Part shown: positions 1-11,640 of the stretch, piece by piece
Layout of the letters: every line of letters begins with the position of its first letter
How positions within the stretch are numbered: the stretch's first letter is position 1
Assembly (NCBI RefSeq): GCF_028554725.1
Contig: NC_071670.1
Coordinates: 72,577,001 to 72,641,000 of the forward strand
Length of the DNA stretch: 64,000 nucleotides
Origin: Zeugodacus cucurbitae
Lineage: Eukaryota > Arthropoda > Insecta > Diptera > Tephritidae
Direction: 5' to 3'
The notes under the pieces: generated by a model
What the model was told of the DNA's origin: nothing
The model's database searches: none
Seen by the model: the letters and a program-made list of their open reading frames with translations, nothing else
Translations under genes and position numbers: made by a program

Positions 1-2199
1 ATTCTAAAGCTGCAGTGATTGCAATCGAGGCCAATTTAATTTCGCTGACTCAGACAGCGACAGACAAAGAATTACATTGGAAATGCGGAATTCCACCGCG
101 ACCACAAGCGATTGATGCAAAAAAAGCGAAGCTTGGAGCTTGGTGCACTCAGCGATTCTAAATGCATTGCACTGGCAGATTAGCTGATGAGCCTCCATTG
201 TGTGAGACCTGTGAATTTTTTGCATTTTTGCTCCTCTCATGAAATTAAATTTATTTGCTGAATTTTTCTGTTATTTCTTGTTGTTGCGCCAACCACTGGC
301 CATGGTTTAAATCAAATTTCTTTAGCAAAATAAAAAGCAAATGTAATGCAGTGTAAGTATCGGCATAGCTGCATTTGATTAAGGCCCAATTTCGTCAGCT
401 CATCCACTTTACTTTTATGAAATTGCGAAATACAACTTCAATGCACTCGTCGAGGCAATGAAACTCGCTTTCGTTGTCAATGAAACCAATTTCATTACAA
501 TTTCGAAGTGCAATGACAAAAACGAAGTGCAGTGGCCGCTATATAATTTTTCATATTTTTTAACGATATTAACCTCACCTAACCTTAATTCCATACAGTG
601 TCTAGTATAGTATATATTTCTAGTTTCTAGTTTGCTTCGGACTAAATAAAAATAATGGCTGCTGACCTTGACTTAAGCAGAAGCACACCTTCTATGAGGC
701 TCGAGCATTTCACTGAGCAATATCGGAACATTTACGTTTTCTCTTAGAAAATCAATTTGTAATTCTTGCTGGTGTTAAATAAACCTCATTGCCGCTATTA
801 TCAGCGCATTAAAGAACATCCTTGCAGAGAATATTGGATAATTCTATTCTGATATGATATTCAAGATGTCGCCAAAAAATTCTCAAAATAATAAGGACAG
901 CCTTAGAGGTCCACGTACATATGCTCGAGGGCGGCAGACACGTTCCTTCTAAGTGAAACTGCCAACTATTGAATCAATTTCGCATTTTCTCCTAAGCAGC
1001 AAATAAACTATCGTAGAGGTCTGTTGCCGTCGCAGCGGGAAAGAAAATTCCACGGGGATGGACAGGCGGAGGGGCGACAAGCGGAATTGTCACAAAATTA
1101 TGATAAATGTAACTCGAAATGAAGAGAAAATAAGTGCCACAAGCGAATGTACGAGTACGAAGACTGCAGAGAAATACGATGCGAATAATGCGGAAAGAAG
1201 AATGAAAGCTTTTTGAAAAGTAGCGAAGCCCTGCTGCCAGCTCACATCAACATCAGCAGGGGGGAACGCCATAAAATGCCATCACTTCTGGTCAAGGTCA
1301 ACGACTGCGGAGCTTACAACAATAAAGTAAATGGAACACAATAAACGCTAGTGATATTGCCATGTCTGAAAATGTTTCGAAAGTGTGTTGCCTTAGACGT
1401 GCTTTCGAATAGACTCTCCAGCGTATACGTAAACTCACCAAATCCACACACTTACACTGCGTGGACGCAGTAACCTTGACCCAAAGCAAGCAGATGCAAC
1501 ATAAAAGAAATTCTTCATTGCAAATATTAAAAAAAAACTCCCCCATATATGCATCTAGCGCGACTCTTTATGCTCGAAAGGAAGCTATAGTGAATGAGGA
1601 ACTGAAAGCACTGCAGTGCACTGGTGAAGCCTCGAGGGAGTTGATGAATATTGCAGCATGGCGAAAGCAAAAAAAACAAATGCCTCCATGTGCCATCGAA
1701 TGATAATGATTTTAATGAGTGTAGCTACATTGGAAAAGCAACAAATACATCGATATATTTTCACTCTGTTAGCACCCGAACCATAAAATAATGTAGTTAT
1801 ACAAAGGTTCAAAGAGAAACCGCAATGGATTATTTGATTTCTTTAGATTCTTAAACTTTTTCCACAATCCAATATTTATTTAAAAAGAATAACGAGAAAA
1901 GTTTCTTCTCTGTCGCATCAAATACGCATTCAAACGTCTACAGTAGCATCTACTAACAAATAAAGAAACAAATAAACTTGTATACGAATCAATGGGACCT
2001 TGCACAGATTCCACATACAAACGTATTTATGTAGATAATATACATACTTAAATGTATGGAAAATATAATCGAAAAAACACACTAAACAAGTGAGCGAAGA
2101 AGCTCTTTGCAAAAACAAGGTGTTAAGAAATATTTCTTCCATTTTTCATCAGAATACAACATGTGAGACATGCAAAAAAATTCTACAAAATTCATGGGT
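1..2199. other. Non-coding stretch, nothing recognised
   Basis: AT-rich sequence with only short reading frames (80 codons at most), none resembling a known domain. No splice-bounded exon, tRNA or transposon end was recognised. It may be intergenic, or intronic to the minus-strand receptor gene whose exon lies at 33.2 kb. Confidence 0.55.
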
Positions 2200-2335
2200 G
2201 GCAACGACGCCACTAAGTCATAAGAAACGCAGCAGCAGGTGCCAAGCAAACGAGCATTACCACGACGTTGGCAACATGTTGCGCATGTCGCAACGTGAAT
2301 TTTTTAAGATACTTCGCACTGTGTAATCGTAAAAA
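2200..2335 (+). repeat. Short dispersed repeat, copy A
   Basis: About 130 bp here is clearly related, at roughly 80% over the best 95 bp, to the reverse complement of about 63,340-63,480. The best conserved core contains the 12-bp palindrome GCAACATGTTGC followed by GCATGT. Both copies can be read as an open frame with similar peptides (GNMLRM shared). However, differences fall at all three codon positions, so the similarity looks like a repeated DNA element rather than constrained protein. The family is not recognised. Confidence 0.6.
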
Positions 2336-3999
2336 GAGAAATATGTGAAAAAATAAAATTCTTTAAAATTCAGTATAAATTTAAAATTTTTTGTTCAAAA
2401 TTACGTGTAACATGTGTTTTACCCATAACCAAGTATATTTTAACCAAAGATCTTTCAATTACTGAATCATATGTCTTCCTCCGGTAGTGGAGATTAAACC
2501 GAAGGGAAATTCGTTTTTTAATGTATTCATAAGCCATAAATGTCGCAAACGATGATTGATAAGCTTTGAAAGATGTAAATAACATTAATGCTAACATAAA
2601 CATAACAACAACAACACCAAACAAACTTATGAAAAGAACGAACTATTGTATGAAAACGTACTCGTTCATCACATACACTCACTGTAACTCTTCCACTTGT
2701 ACTGACTGCTGACTGATGACTAATGACAAATATTGATGATAGGGTTACAGTGAGAAGCATCTCATTGATTACGACAGTAGTTTCTATTTTACATCAAAGA
2801 TAAAAACTCCCCCCCTATGTAAATATAACAAATTTGTGCGTAGCTCTTCCAGAAACAGACAAACAGTATAGTTAAGGAGAACGCACTTTATTGCTACTAT
2901 ACCCAGTCACGTCGACCATCACATGCCTATCAAATCCGTTCAGAGCACAGGCGTAAAAATTATAAGCCTTGATTCTCACATCTCTTGCCTTGCTATGGAT
3001 AGCCATATCTACAAATGCAGTGCAATGATTGAATCACGAAAACTGTAGAAACTGGTGACCGTGCTCAAATATTTATTTTTCGGTTAAAACAAAAATACAA
3101 ATTAAAACAATAAATAATACGTGAATAAACAAAGTATTTAAACTTCAACCAAAGAGCTGCCAATGCCAAGTACAAAACGCAAATGTAAATACTGGTTTGT
3201 AAGGCAATCAAGATTTGAACTAGAAGGGAAATGTTACTCATACGCACCCACGACTCATTCGGATCAGTCCAAGAACGCCATATTGAAAAATTTATCCAAA
3301 TAAACTATCTGAGATTAGAAAATAATGGCTTAATATACAATAAAGCTATAATAAATATTTACATAAATAATATTCACATATTTTATAATTTTTTACAGCC
3401 CAGCAAATGAGATGAAAGATATCTGAAGCAACAAATTGCTTTGAACTGCTACCACTCACCTAATAAGTCAGGGAGCAAGGCAGAGACTCAATCTTAATGA
3501 CAGATAAGTTGAATTGATATCTTCAAAAAAAAATCGCTGGGACGAGCAAACATTGGGGCAGGTGCTCACGCAATGAAGTATACCGCATGGAAAGACGAGT
3601 AAGTTCAGACGGGTATCTTTAATTAAGATTGTTAAATGATATTTCGATAATTTCAAATTTCAGGAATTTACAACAACCGACGGCACTTTATTAAATGCTT
3701 AGACCACGCTGGACATCGGGCGTTTGCGAATAAGAATTAACATCTTAGTCAGAGATTGTTTTCGATTATCGATAATGAAATAAAACAGACAGCATCAATG
3801 TATTAACTATAATTTAAGTATATACATATGTATCTTAATTCAAGTCAATAAAAGTACAATTCGTAAAAGCTTAATTCATTTCATTAGAATTGAAAAATAT
3901 ATTTCCAGAGGTGTAAAATTTTGAAAATTTTAAATTGTGTAAAAGTTGCCTTAAGATAGAGTTTTGAGTGGGGTTAAATTGAATTTGATGTTTGACACC
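2336..3999. other. Non-coding stretch, nothing recognised
   Basis: AT-rich DNA between the short repeat and the left arm of the large inverted repeat. It has short frames only and no recognised domain, RNA gene or transposon terminus. Confidence 0.5.
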
Positions 4000-4754
4000 G
4001 CCAATGATTTCACTTTCGCCAGCAGGTTTGGTAAATTTCACCAAAGCACAACCAATATTGAAAGCATTTTGATTTACGGCGTAGACAGATCAGAAATCAA
4101 AGACAAAATAACTGCGTTATCTAGAATCCCTGTTTATGCATACTACGACACATCGCTTGCCTTTGCATTCCAACCCATTCACTTTGGATTCAAACATTTT
4201 GAGTTTTTCATATTTATACAAATATTCGTGGAGAGAATATCTTCCATCCTTGGCTTTGTCCTGAATGCAATTTATTCCTTTGATGGCGAATTCCGTTACA
4301 TTTGAATACAACAAACTGACAAATAATTGAAATTATATACAAAATGGAATGCGCCCGCCACGCATTTCTCCTCGTTCCGCTGACTGAGCGCAATTGTGAC
4401 ATGTCCTAGTCATTGCTCAGCCATGCAGCACCCGAGCTGAATATATTTCTAGCAACGCTGCAATTTCGGTTGGACACTTGCGACCTCAACATTCTGTCTC
4501 TGCAGTCAAAGCTTTTGTTTTTAAATGTGCTTTAGTAGCATCCACAAGCACATATGTGAACACTCGTGTATGTCTAAGATAAATTTTTTATTTGGTATTT
4601 TATAAAATATGTGACTCTCTGCGTAACCTTGATCCGCTTGTGGAATGACTTTTGCTTTGTAATATATTCGCTTTCATTTGTTTTTGAGCTGATCTAGACT
4701 GCTTGCCTGGCGCTGAAAATTGCATTTAATTGCTTTCCCGAACCCCATGCAAAG

Positions 4755-4777
4755 ATCTATCTATCTATCTATCTATC
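4755..4777. repeat. (ATCT)n microsatellite
   Basis: About six ATCT/TATC units in tandem. The equivalent place in the right arm (about 19,415-19,430) has only a short GATA-like stub, so the tract lengthened in this arm, or shortened in the other, after duplication. Confidence 0.9.
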
Positions 4778-6377
4778 CATGTATCAATGGGGGTTTTCTT
4801 CAATCTTTAATACAAATATGTTTTAATGCACGTATGACCCTGAAAATAGCATATGGACTTTATTTAAACCGATTGTCGTCATTTTACCTTTCCTAAGTCA
4901 AACGATAAAAATAAATCTTACCTTTCTCCAATATTTATGGATCAGCACTTCGTTCGTCATTAAGGGATTGTACCAAAGCTTACAGTTGTAAGTTGGTCTA
5001 GCTTTCTAAGACAGTTCCAGTCACAAATGAGTTTCCAAACAACTAATTAATGTGATTTATTGAGTCTGCGTTTTTCTTCTATCGCACCGGCTCACGATTT
5101 TTGGCCCGTAATACCATATACATCATCCAACAAACAAACGCGCATTGGAGGCTCTGATGAAGTGTAACAATGCATCAGACTCTACAAAGCAAATACTGCT
5201 CGCGACGAATTGTGAACAATTCGCGAAATACTGACAAATCCTCCAATCGAAGAGCTTCAGCAAATATCCATTTATGCAAAAGCATTGATAAGCGCACTCA
5301 GACCGCATTATGAATAACTGACTGAGTGATGGAATAAAAGGAGAAACCCTTACTGTCTATTGTGCAATGACCTAACAAAGTGGAAGTGAAGGGAAGGAGA
5401 TAAGGACAAGTGCATAAGAAAATGAATAAATGTCAAAGAGAGACCATGTAAAAGTAATCTAGTATAAGAGCCCACGCAGAAAGATATTAAATATAACTTT
5501 TTTGTGAAGCGATTATTTTGCGGCCAATATTTTGAGAAAAGAAACTCCCTCTCTACTTACTTTATTGCACGGCATGACACTAAACCAGAATATTTTATTT
5601 TTCCATGCAAATACATAGAATTCTGACAAAAAAAGGAAAAAAGCGAAAAAATTGTGGAAGTGGCTAACGGCAGAGCTAACAACATATGTACTCATGTGAG
5701 AATGCGGCGGTGATTTCGGACGTTCTCATACTTTTCATCGGTTAATGCATCACCTGATTTCTGCAATGACTGTCCACACATTGAATGGCTGAAATAAGAT
5801 ATACTGTGTTGATATGAAAAGAGGTTGCTAATGTGGCCGAGTACTTTTTTCTATCACCAGCTAACAATTTGTAGGCGTCGAATGCCTCTAAGATTCAGCA
5901 ACCAGCTGAGATCTGCCACCTCTGCTCTTCCCCCTTGCTGTTGTTTAAAGGAGTGGTGTGTTGCTGTCATTCATGGCATCATAATCAGCAGAGTAAACAC
6001 CGCTAGGAGCCCAAGGCTGTTTGGTGTTGCATCGTCTTTGAATAATTCAGGGCCCGCAGTTGGCAAGAAGCATATGTGCAATGAGAAACAGCTGACGACC
6101 ATGAATGCATGTGCAGTGATACGGTTGTTGGTGCTTTTTCCTCTGTGCACATGAAACTGCTTTGTGCTAAGCAAGCAATGCGGGTTTTTGATTTCCTCTT
6201 CTGCATTAATTCAAAAAGCTTTTAAGCCGCTTATGTGGCATAATAAGTGTTGATGCTTTTTGTTTCTCTGAAATTTGTCCAATTTGTGTGAGTTACATTG
6301 AAATGAGTTTTTATCTGCGCATTTTCTTTGCGAAATTTTGGAGATGCATTTTTTACATTTGTACAGCTATAATAGTA

Positions 6378-6644
6378 TTAACCCTGGAAAGTCATGCCTC
6401 GTCGTTTCGACGACGCGAGTGTTTATTTTGTACAAAAGCAGAATGAATCAGGGCTGTGAAAATTGTATTTTTTTAATAAAAGATTTAAAAAAAACTGTTT
6501 GATATTGTTTTATTTAGAAGATATATGGTAATGTGAATATATTGATTTTAGTAGGTTTTGATAGGTAGGATAATATATTAAGGATTTTGAGTAACGCCGT
6601 CGTCGAAGAGGGATGACCTCTACTTTTTAAATATATAGGGTTAA
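6378..6644. mobile_element. piggyBac-type MITE with TTAA target duplication
   Basis: A 259-bp non-autonomous element (6382-6640) is bounded by TTAA at 6378-6381 and 6641-6644. Its ends are CCCT and AGGG, the hallmark of piggyBac-superfamily DNA transposons. Inside the ends lies an inverted repeat. The left copy at 6391-6415 and the right copy at 6598-6617 (reverse complement) both read GTCAT-CCTC and end TTCGACGACG; the left copy has five extra bases that create a local CGTCG/CGACG hairpin. No transposase frame is present, so mobility would depend on a transposase made elsewhere. The matching position in the right arm reads as a plain TTAA (about 17,674-17,677), which looks like an empty site. 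Confidence 0.85.
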
Positions 6645-9514
6645 ATATGACATTTGCTAACACGTATGTTAGTCTGAAAGGTTATTTGTACGGCCCACTG
6701 AATAATGTACTCTTGGCATGATATTGAATCATTTCACAACCAATGAAAATATCATATCGCTAGTTAATCTTAAATGCTGCACGCCTGATAGCGATAAACC
6801 CAATAGCCTTAAATCCTGTAATAATTGCTTTCTGTATTGATGCTTTGATGTCGAGATCGAAACTATGCCAATCATTTGAAAGTTCACTATTTGAATAAGG
6901 GTAATAATTATGAGTTTTGTTAATACCTATCCTTTGCAACTGATTACACTATTGCCAAAGTGTAACTGATCAAATTCAAATACACTGATGACGATGCGTA
7001 TACGCAGTTGGACATTTTCATTTTCATTTTCATTTAAGGTGTAAACTCATTTATTTTCAATTTGTCACGTGTTTGCATGGGGATAATCCAGCTTTATGGT
7101 TGCATAAATCAAAGATTACTTTTAATTAAATTGCATTCTGGCAGACGCCAGAAGTGTGCAGAGGAGAGTAGGGACATATGCACAAACAGGACACTGCACT
7201 GGCGTGTATTTCGCAACAACAATATCAGCAACAGCAAACCACGCTCGAAAGCAGTAAAGTAATTTTATGGAAATTATGAAGCACTTACCACACGCTTGTA
7301 AATTTACGCATTCCACGGACGAGCAGGCGAACCGGCTGTACAAGGCATTCCATATGCATATTTCCAAAAGGGAACAAGAAGCATTCCGAGGAACATAAGT
7401 GAGTTGAACCTGAACCAGCTTGGAGGATATAAGCTCACATGTTGTCACATACAAAATTACTGAGCAATATGATACAATTAGTAATATTTGTGGTATTCAG
7501 CTTAACAACATTGTGTGGTAATAAATAAGAGGAAAATTATGGGAAATTGTGGTTTTGTACTTCGGTATTTTCATAACAAAGTTAGTATATAAGGAAAGGT
7601 TAAATTTTTTTAAGGGTCCAGGCTATCAGGCCACTGGTCGTTAATGTTTCGAAGTTATTGCCAGAAGTGGAAATTCCCCATTTAATGACGTCATCTCATT
7701 TTCGGGATGCAATACGTTGTTTTAGGTGCTTTTTTAGGCAATTAGATGTGAGCCACCTGACTTGCTGATTTATTGAGCTCATTATGGCCAGTAAGTCTTC
7801 TGGTTTAATTATGTCTTCAAGACGCGTTTAAGGTTTAATGATTCTGTAAGTTTATTGCTTTTATACGCTAATTTGAGGTGCAAATCTCCTCGTTTTATCT
7901 TGGTCTTTGAACAGATACGTTGAAGTTTTAATGTTTATTTTGTCCGTTAGATAAGTGTACGAAAAGAAATATCTTTAATTTTATCACTGAATTGACATTA
8001 ACATTAAATAAGCTTTGACTAAAAATTCAGTCGCACAAACATTGATGCATTGCACAACTCCTTTTCAAATTGCCTTTTCACTGATGTACCAGCAGCTGTC
8101 CATGAATGAGGAGATCGAATTGTATGGACGTAAAAATAACTTAAAACTTCGTTCTAACTTTCTGCCATCAAAAGATCGTCGAACTTTTCAAATTTACTAT
8201 TTTCATATCACCCTGTATTTAGAAAGGCGATGTCTCTTACAATAGTTTACCGTTCCGTCCAATTGAGGCTTTCATTGCTTGCACCATTTGATGTTTTTAT
8301 TTTATTTTCAATATTTGAGTGAGAATTTTCACAACTCCGCTTTGAATTAAACATGGCTTTTTATTTGCAATACTTGAAAGATTGTATTTACGAAATGCAA
8401 TCGCCAATTTTCGTTTTGGAATGAATAACAGTATTGAAGTGGAGTTATTTTCGTCTTTTCCCAATTACGGTGGTGGAGAAGTGACCTTTAATGTCAGCTC
8501 AACAATAATTAAAATCCGAGCTCAATACACGAAAGTTCAGTTAGTGCAATTGTCCAGGCTGTAACAAATTCTATCGAAGTTTGGTGGTCGGAAGGCCGTG
8601 CAAAACCTACCTAATAATCTAGCCTTAACTGGGAGTAGAGTATGTCAGAAATATTCTGTGATAATTGAGTCTTATAGCAAATAAGAAGTGAACTTATAGA
8701 AAACGTCATCCTAAATATACTATATATTTAGGTACAAAGAGGATATAATACAGGCAAGTACTGGAATTTTCTCTACAGAAATATATCGATCAATATTTCA
8801 GGTTTAAGCCTCGTTACTCTAGTATAATAGACCTAAGGTAGGCATGCACAAACTCAAATACTATTACACCATTCAAATAGATTTTGTAAATATATTATTT
8901 TTATATTATGTATACAAGTGAAATCATGAGAGTTGTTGGTTTGGAGAAACACTGTCAATGACCTCAACCAGAAGATTGAAAATTTTTTATCATAACAAAT
9001 ACTGTTGTAACTTGCGAAACACTTATAAGCAACACCGGTGTCCTATAAAGCATTGTGGCATCGTGCGGGAGTCAGTGTTGGCTGCATTGCGGCAAAGAAG
9101 TCAGCGAACTCATTTATAAAATAAAAGTTCTTATTCAACTTGTGAGATTTTAGTAGTTTGAAAAAGCTTTCTGCCATTTGCATTGAGCTAATTTCATTTT
9201 TGGAACCACGAACGGCGAATTCTTCTCTATCATTTCCATCCTTTATTATGTCGTAAGACTTGGTTTCCTTAATGCAAATTTGTCTCACTGCAACACAGCT
9301 CTAATGTTAGGGCCACATATATACACCGGTTGCAGAGGATACTAATAATGCTTGCATGTAAAGATGTTTGCTCTGTAAAGAAGTGGGCGTGCGTCCACAT
9401 ACTTGTATAATGAATTACATGCAAAGCTTTGAAAGTCTTCCGCACTCGTCTTATCTTGTTTGTACATCACATTGATTAAGTATGCTTTTAATCTTTTTAT
9501 ACAATGCACTCTTT

Positions 9515-9800
9515 AACACATAGAGTAACTTGTATCTGGAACGAAAAGACATTGGCTGTGTTAGTTTGAACTGCTTGGTCAATAAAGTAAATATTGCTGC
9601 ACTTTCATTGCTTCTGAGCTCTACTCCATCACTTGTCTCCTCATTTCACTTTCAATCTCCACAGTTTGTTTATGAAGCCTTAGAGGCGCAGATTTCTCGT
9701 AACTTTCATTGCAATTGCTTATAAATATTATTTTTCCACTACTTCCTCCACTCGTCTGTCCTCCCATCAATATTTGTGAGAATACTGCCCCAATAACTTT
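9515..9800. repeat. Near-identical patch shared by both arms (left copy)
   Basis: From the TAACACATAGAG motif to the cytosine-rich stretch near 9,800, I found only about one substitution between this patch and the right arm at about 13,955-14,225. The rest of the arms differ by 6-10% plus indels. Both strands hold open frames. One reads MYLERKDIGCVSLNCLVNKV from 9,530 on the plus strand and is identical in the two arms. The other, on the minus strand, ends at 9,621 with QTVEIESEMRRQVME. Neither matches a family I know. Recent gene conversion or selective constraint are both possible. Confidence 0.75.
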
Positions 9801-9890
9801 CATAAAGTAATATAATATAAATATGTGTGTAAGGCGCAAGCACACCCCAATTCACTAGCCACACAGCCATGTTTAGGGAACGCCATATGT

Positions 9891-11092
9891 TAGGCACATA
9901 ACAGTACATACGTACATATGTACATACATATTCGGCATAGTGGGCGACTCATTTAAGATTCCATCCATTACTGAATTCATTACACATTTGGGGCAATCGA
10001 ATGGAAAAATAATCGAGATTTTGGTTTTATGGCGCACAAAGGTGTCTATCAGCAGGCACTCTCAACAAGCGTGAGGTAACGACGGTGGTGCTGCTGATGG
10101 CGCTGTTGAAGCTTATATTTGCAATATTGGGAAGTTTAGGATAATTTAAAAATATACGGTGCCACTGGTGGCGATAGTCAGAAAAATTGCATTGCATTGT
10201 AGGATTACTATTTTGATAGAATTTCAAAGGCTGAAAAAGCTGAGCAGATATTCAGTTTTTATTGGCTATGTTTTTAGTACAACCTCCAAACGACTTATAT
10301 ATTATGCTCAAATAACCGTAAGAACGAGGAAGTATACCTATTTTCCTTTAGAAACAGATGTTCTAATACATAAGAACGAAGCTAAAACCCCAGCAAGTTT
10401 GAAATTGACTTATGCACAGTTCAGTGCATTCAATTAAAACAAATGCAAATATTTCCACTTCACACATTTCCATTTTAGTGCGCATTGCATATCGCCCTCG
10501 TCTGCCAGTAAGTCGTCACCCGCTTACCCACATAAACATATGCAGAGAGTCGCAGACTGATTTCACTTGCCTTGCAGTTTAATTGAGTTTCAGCCGTTAG
10601 CAGTTGCTGCTACAGCTTAAGCTACTCGCGCAGAGCACTATAACTTCCCTACCTCAATCGAAAACAACAACACCTCTGTGGATGAGGGAATTAGCACTGC
10701 TATTCGCGGCAGTAGAAATGCTGATAAGTCAAAGCCACTAATACACTTCTTCGCATTTCACAACAACAACGGCACAAGAAAGAGTGAATGATTTACAATC
10801 TGGGAGAAAAAGTTGTACGTTGAAACTGAACACGCACGTACTAACAATTTTATTTTCAGACGCAAATTAAACGCATGTAATAAAACAACAAAAACAACAG
10901 CATATGAAATTAGACACCTTCCTAATATCCTGTGGTTATTGCCAACTCAATTGTTGTCACCGCATGTACACATAGGCAAACTTACTTACTTCCCAGTAAA
11001 GGATTATGTAGAAGAAGATTTCATTTCTCTTCTGCTTTGCTGATTAAGAACTCCAAATAAACTCGTCTGGTTTACCCTGATCGCAATACAAA
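9891..11092. other. Spacer between inverted arms, proximal part
   Basis: Unpaired DNA between the arms, starting with alternating TACATATGTA-type sequence near 9,905-9,930. Reading frames of 92 and 76 codons (10,159 and 10,813, plus strand) resemble no known protein. Nothing else was recognised. Confidence 0.5.
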
Positions 11093-11640
11093 TTGTTTAT
11101 CGTCGGCGTTTTAAGGCGAATTCTCGGTCCATATTACGCAACACACAGAAAAATAGCCCAGGCGCGATTCAAGCATTCTAAACTCTACAAGTCTCTCATC
11201 ATTCCCGTCCTACTTTACGGTGCAGAAGCGTGGACGATGTCAACATCCGATGAGACGGCACTAGGAGTTTTCGAGAGTAAGGTTTTGCGGAAGATTTATG
11301 ATCCCTTAAACATTGGCAACGGCGAATACCGCAGACGATGGAACGATGAGCTGTATGTGTTATTCGACGACATAGACATAGTCCAGCGAATAAAAAAACA
11401 GCGGCTACGCTGGCTAGGTCATGTTGTTCGAATGGATTAAAGTGCTCCACCCGCTGGTGGAAGCCGAGGAAGAGGGAGACCTCCACTCCGATGGAAGGAC
11501 CAGGTGGAGAGGGACCTGGCTTCGATTGGTATAACCAATTGGCGCCAAACTGCTAGAAAGAGGGATACGTGGCGCGCTGTTTTGGACTCGGCTATAACCG
11601 CGTAAGCGGTGGCTGCGCCAGTCAAGAAGAAGAAGTGATT
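11093..11640 (+). pseudogene. RTE-like LINE fragment, 3' end of reverse-transcriptase ORF
   Basis: The plus-strand frame contains motifs typical of the C-terminal region of insect endonuclease/reverse-transcriptase LINE proteins, RTE-like in style. In order these are LIIPVLLYGAEAWTMS, ALGVFESKVLRKIYDPLNIG, EYRRRWNDELY and RLRWLGHVVRMD. An in-frame TAA at about 11,438 interrupts the protein. Past that stop the same frame continues with GRGRPPLRWKDQVERDL and TNWRQTARKRDTWRAVLDSA, then ends at a second stop near 11,607. A GCGGTGGCTGCGCCAGT-AAGAAGAAG tail follows, resembling the 3' ends of these elements. The endonuclease and the catalytic RT palm motifs are absent, so this is a 5'-truncated dead copy. 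The 5' junction is uncertain: clear homology begins by about 11,185, and the frame opens at 11,093. The clade call is from motif memory, not a search. Confidence 0.85.

Larger units (their letters stand above)
4000..9890 (-). repeat. Left arm of large inverted repeat (copy 1)
   Basis: This roughly 5.9 kb block is the reverse complement of about 13,850-20,200. Many anchor points agree in order: 4,200 with 19,990; 5,123-5,308 with 18,921-19,106; 7,130-7,250 with 17,000-17,120; 9,530-9,724 with 14,020-14,214. A 225-bp sample near 5.1-5.3 kb differs at about 14 sites (about 94% identity); other parts are looser and broken by indels. The left arm lacks most of a segment present at about 14,475-14,810 in the right arm, and about 80 bp equivalent to 15,325-15,395. 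It has gained a piggyBac-type MITE. The outer edge is uncertain by about 50-100 bp. The unit has no recognised transposase, polymerase or LTR. It may be a segmental duplication, a satellite-like amplicon, or a large non-autonomous element. Confidence 0.9.

Noticed and set aside
7122..7454. 110-codon minus-strand frame partly shared with 16,895-17,134
   Set aside because: The shared peptide is broken by frameshifts in copy 3 and differs in length between arms, so it follows from DNA similarity rather than coding constraint.
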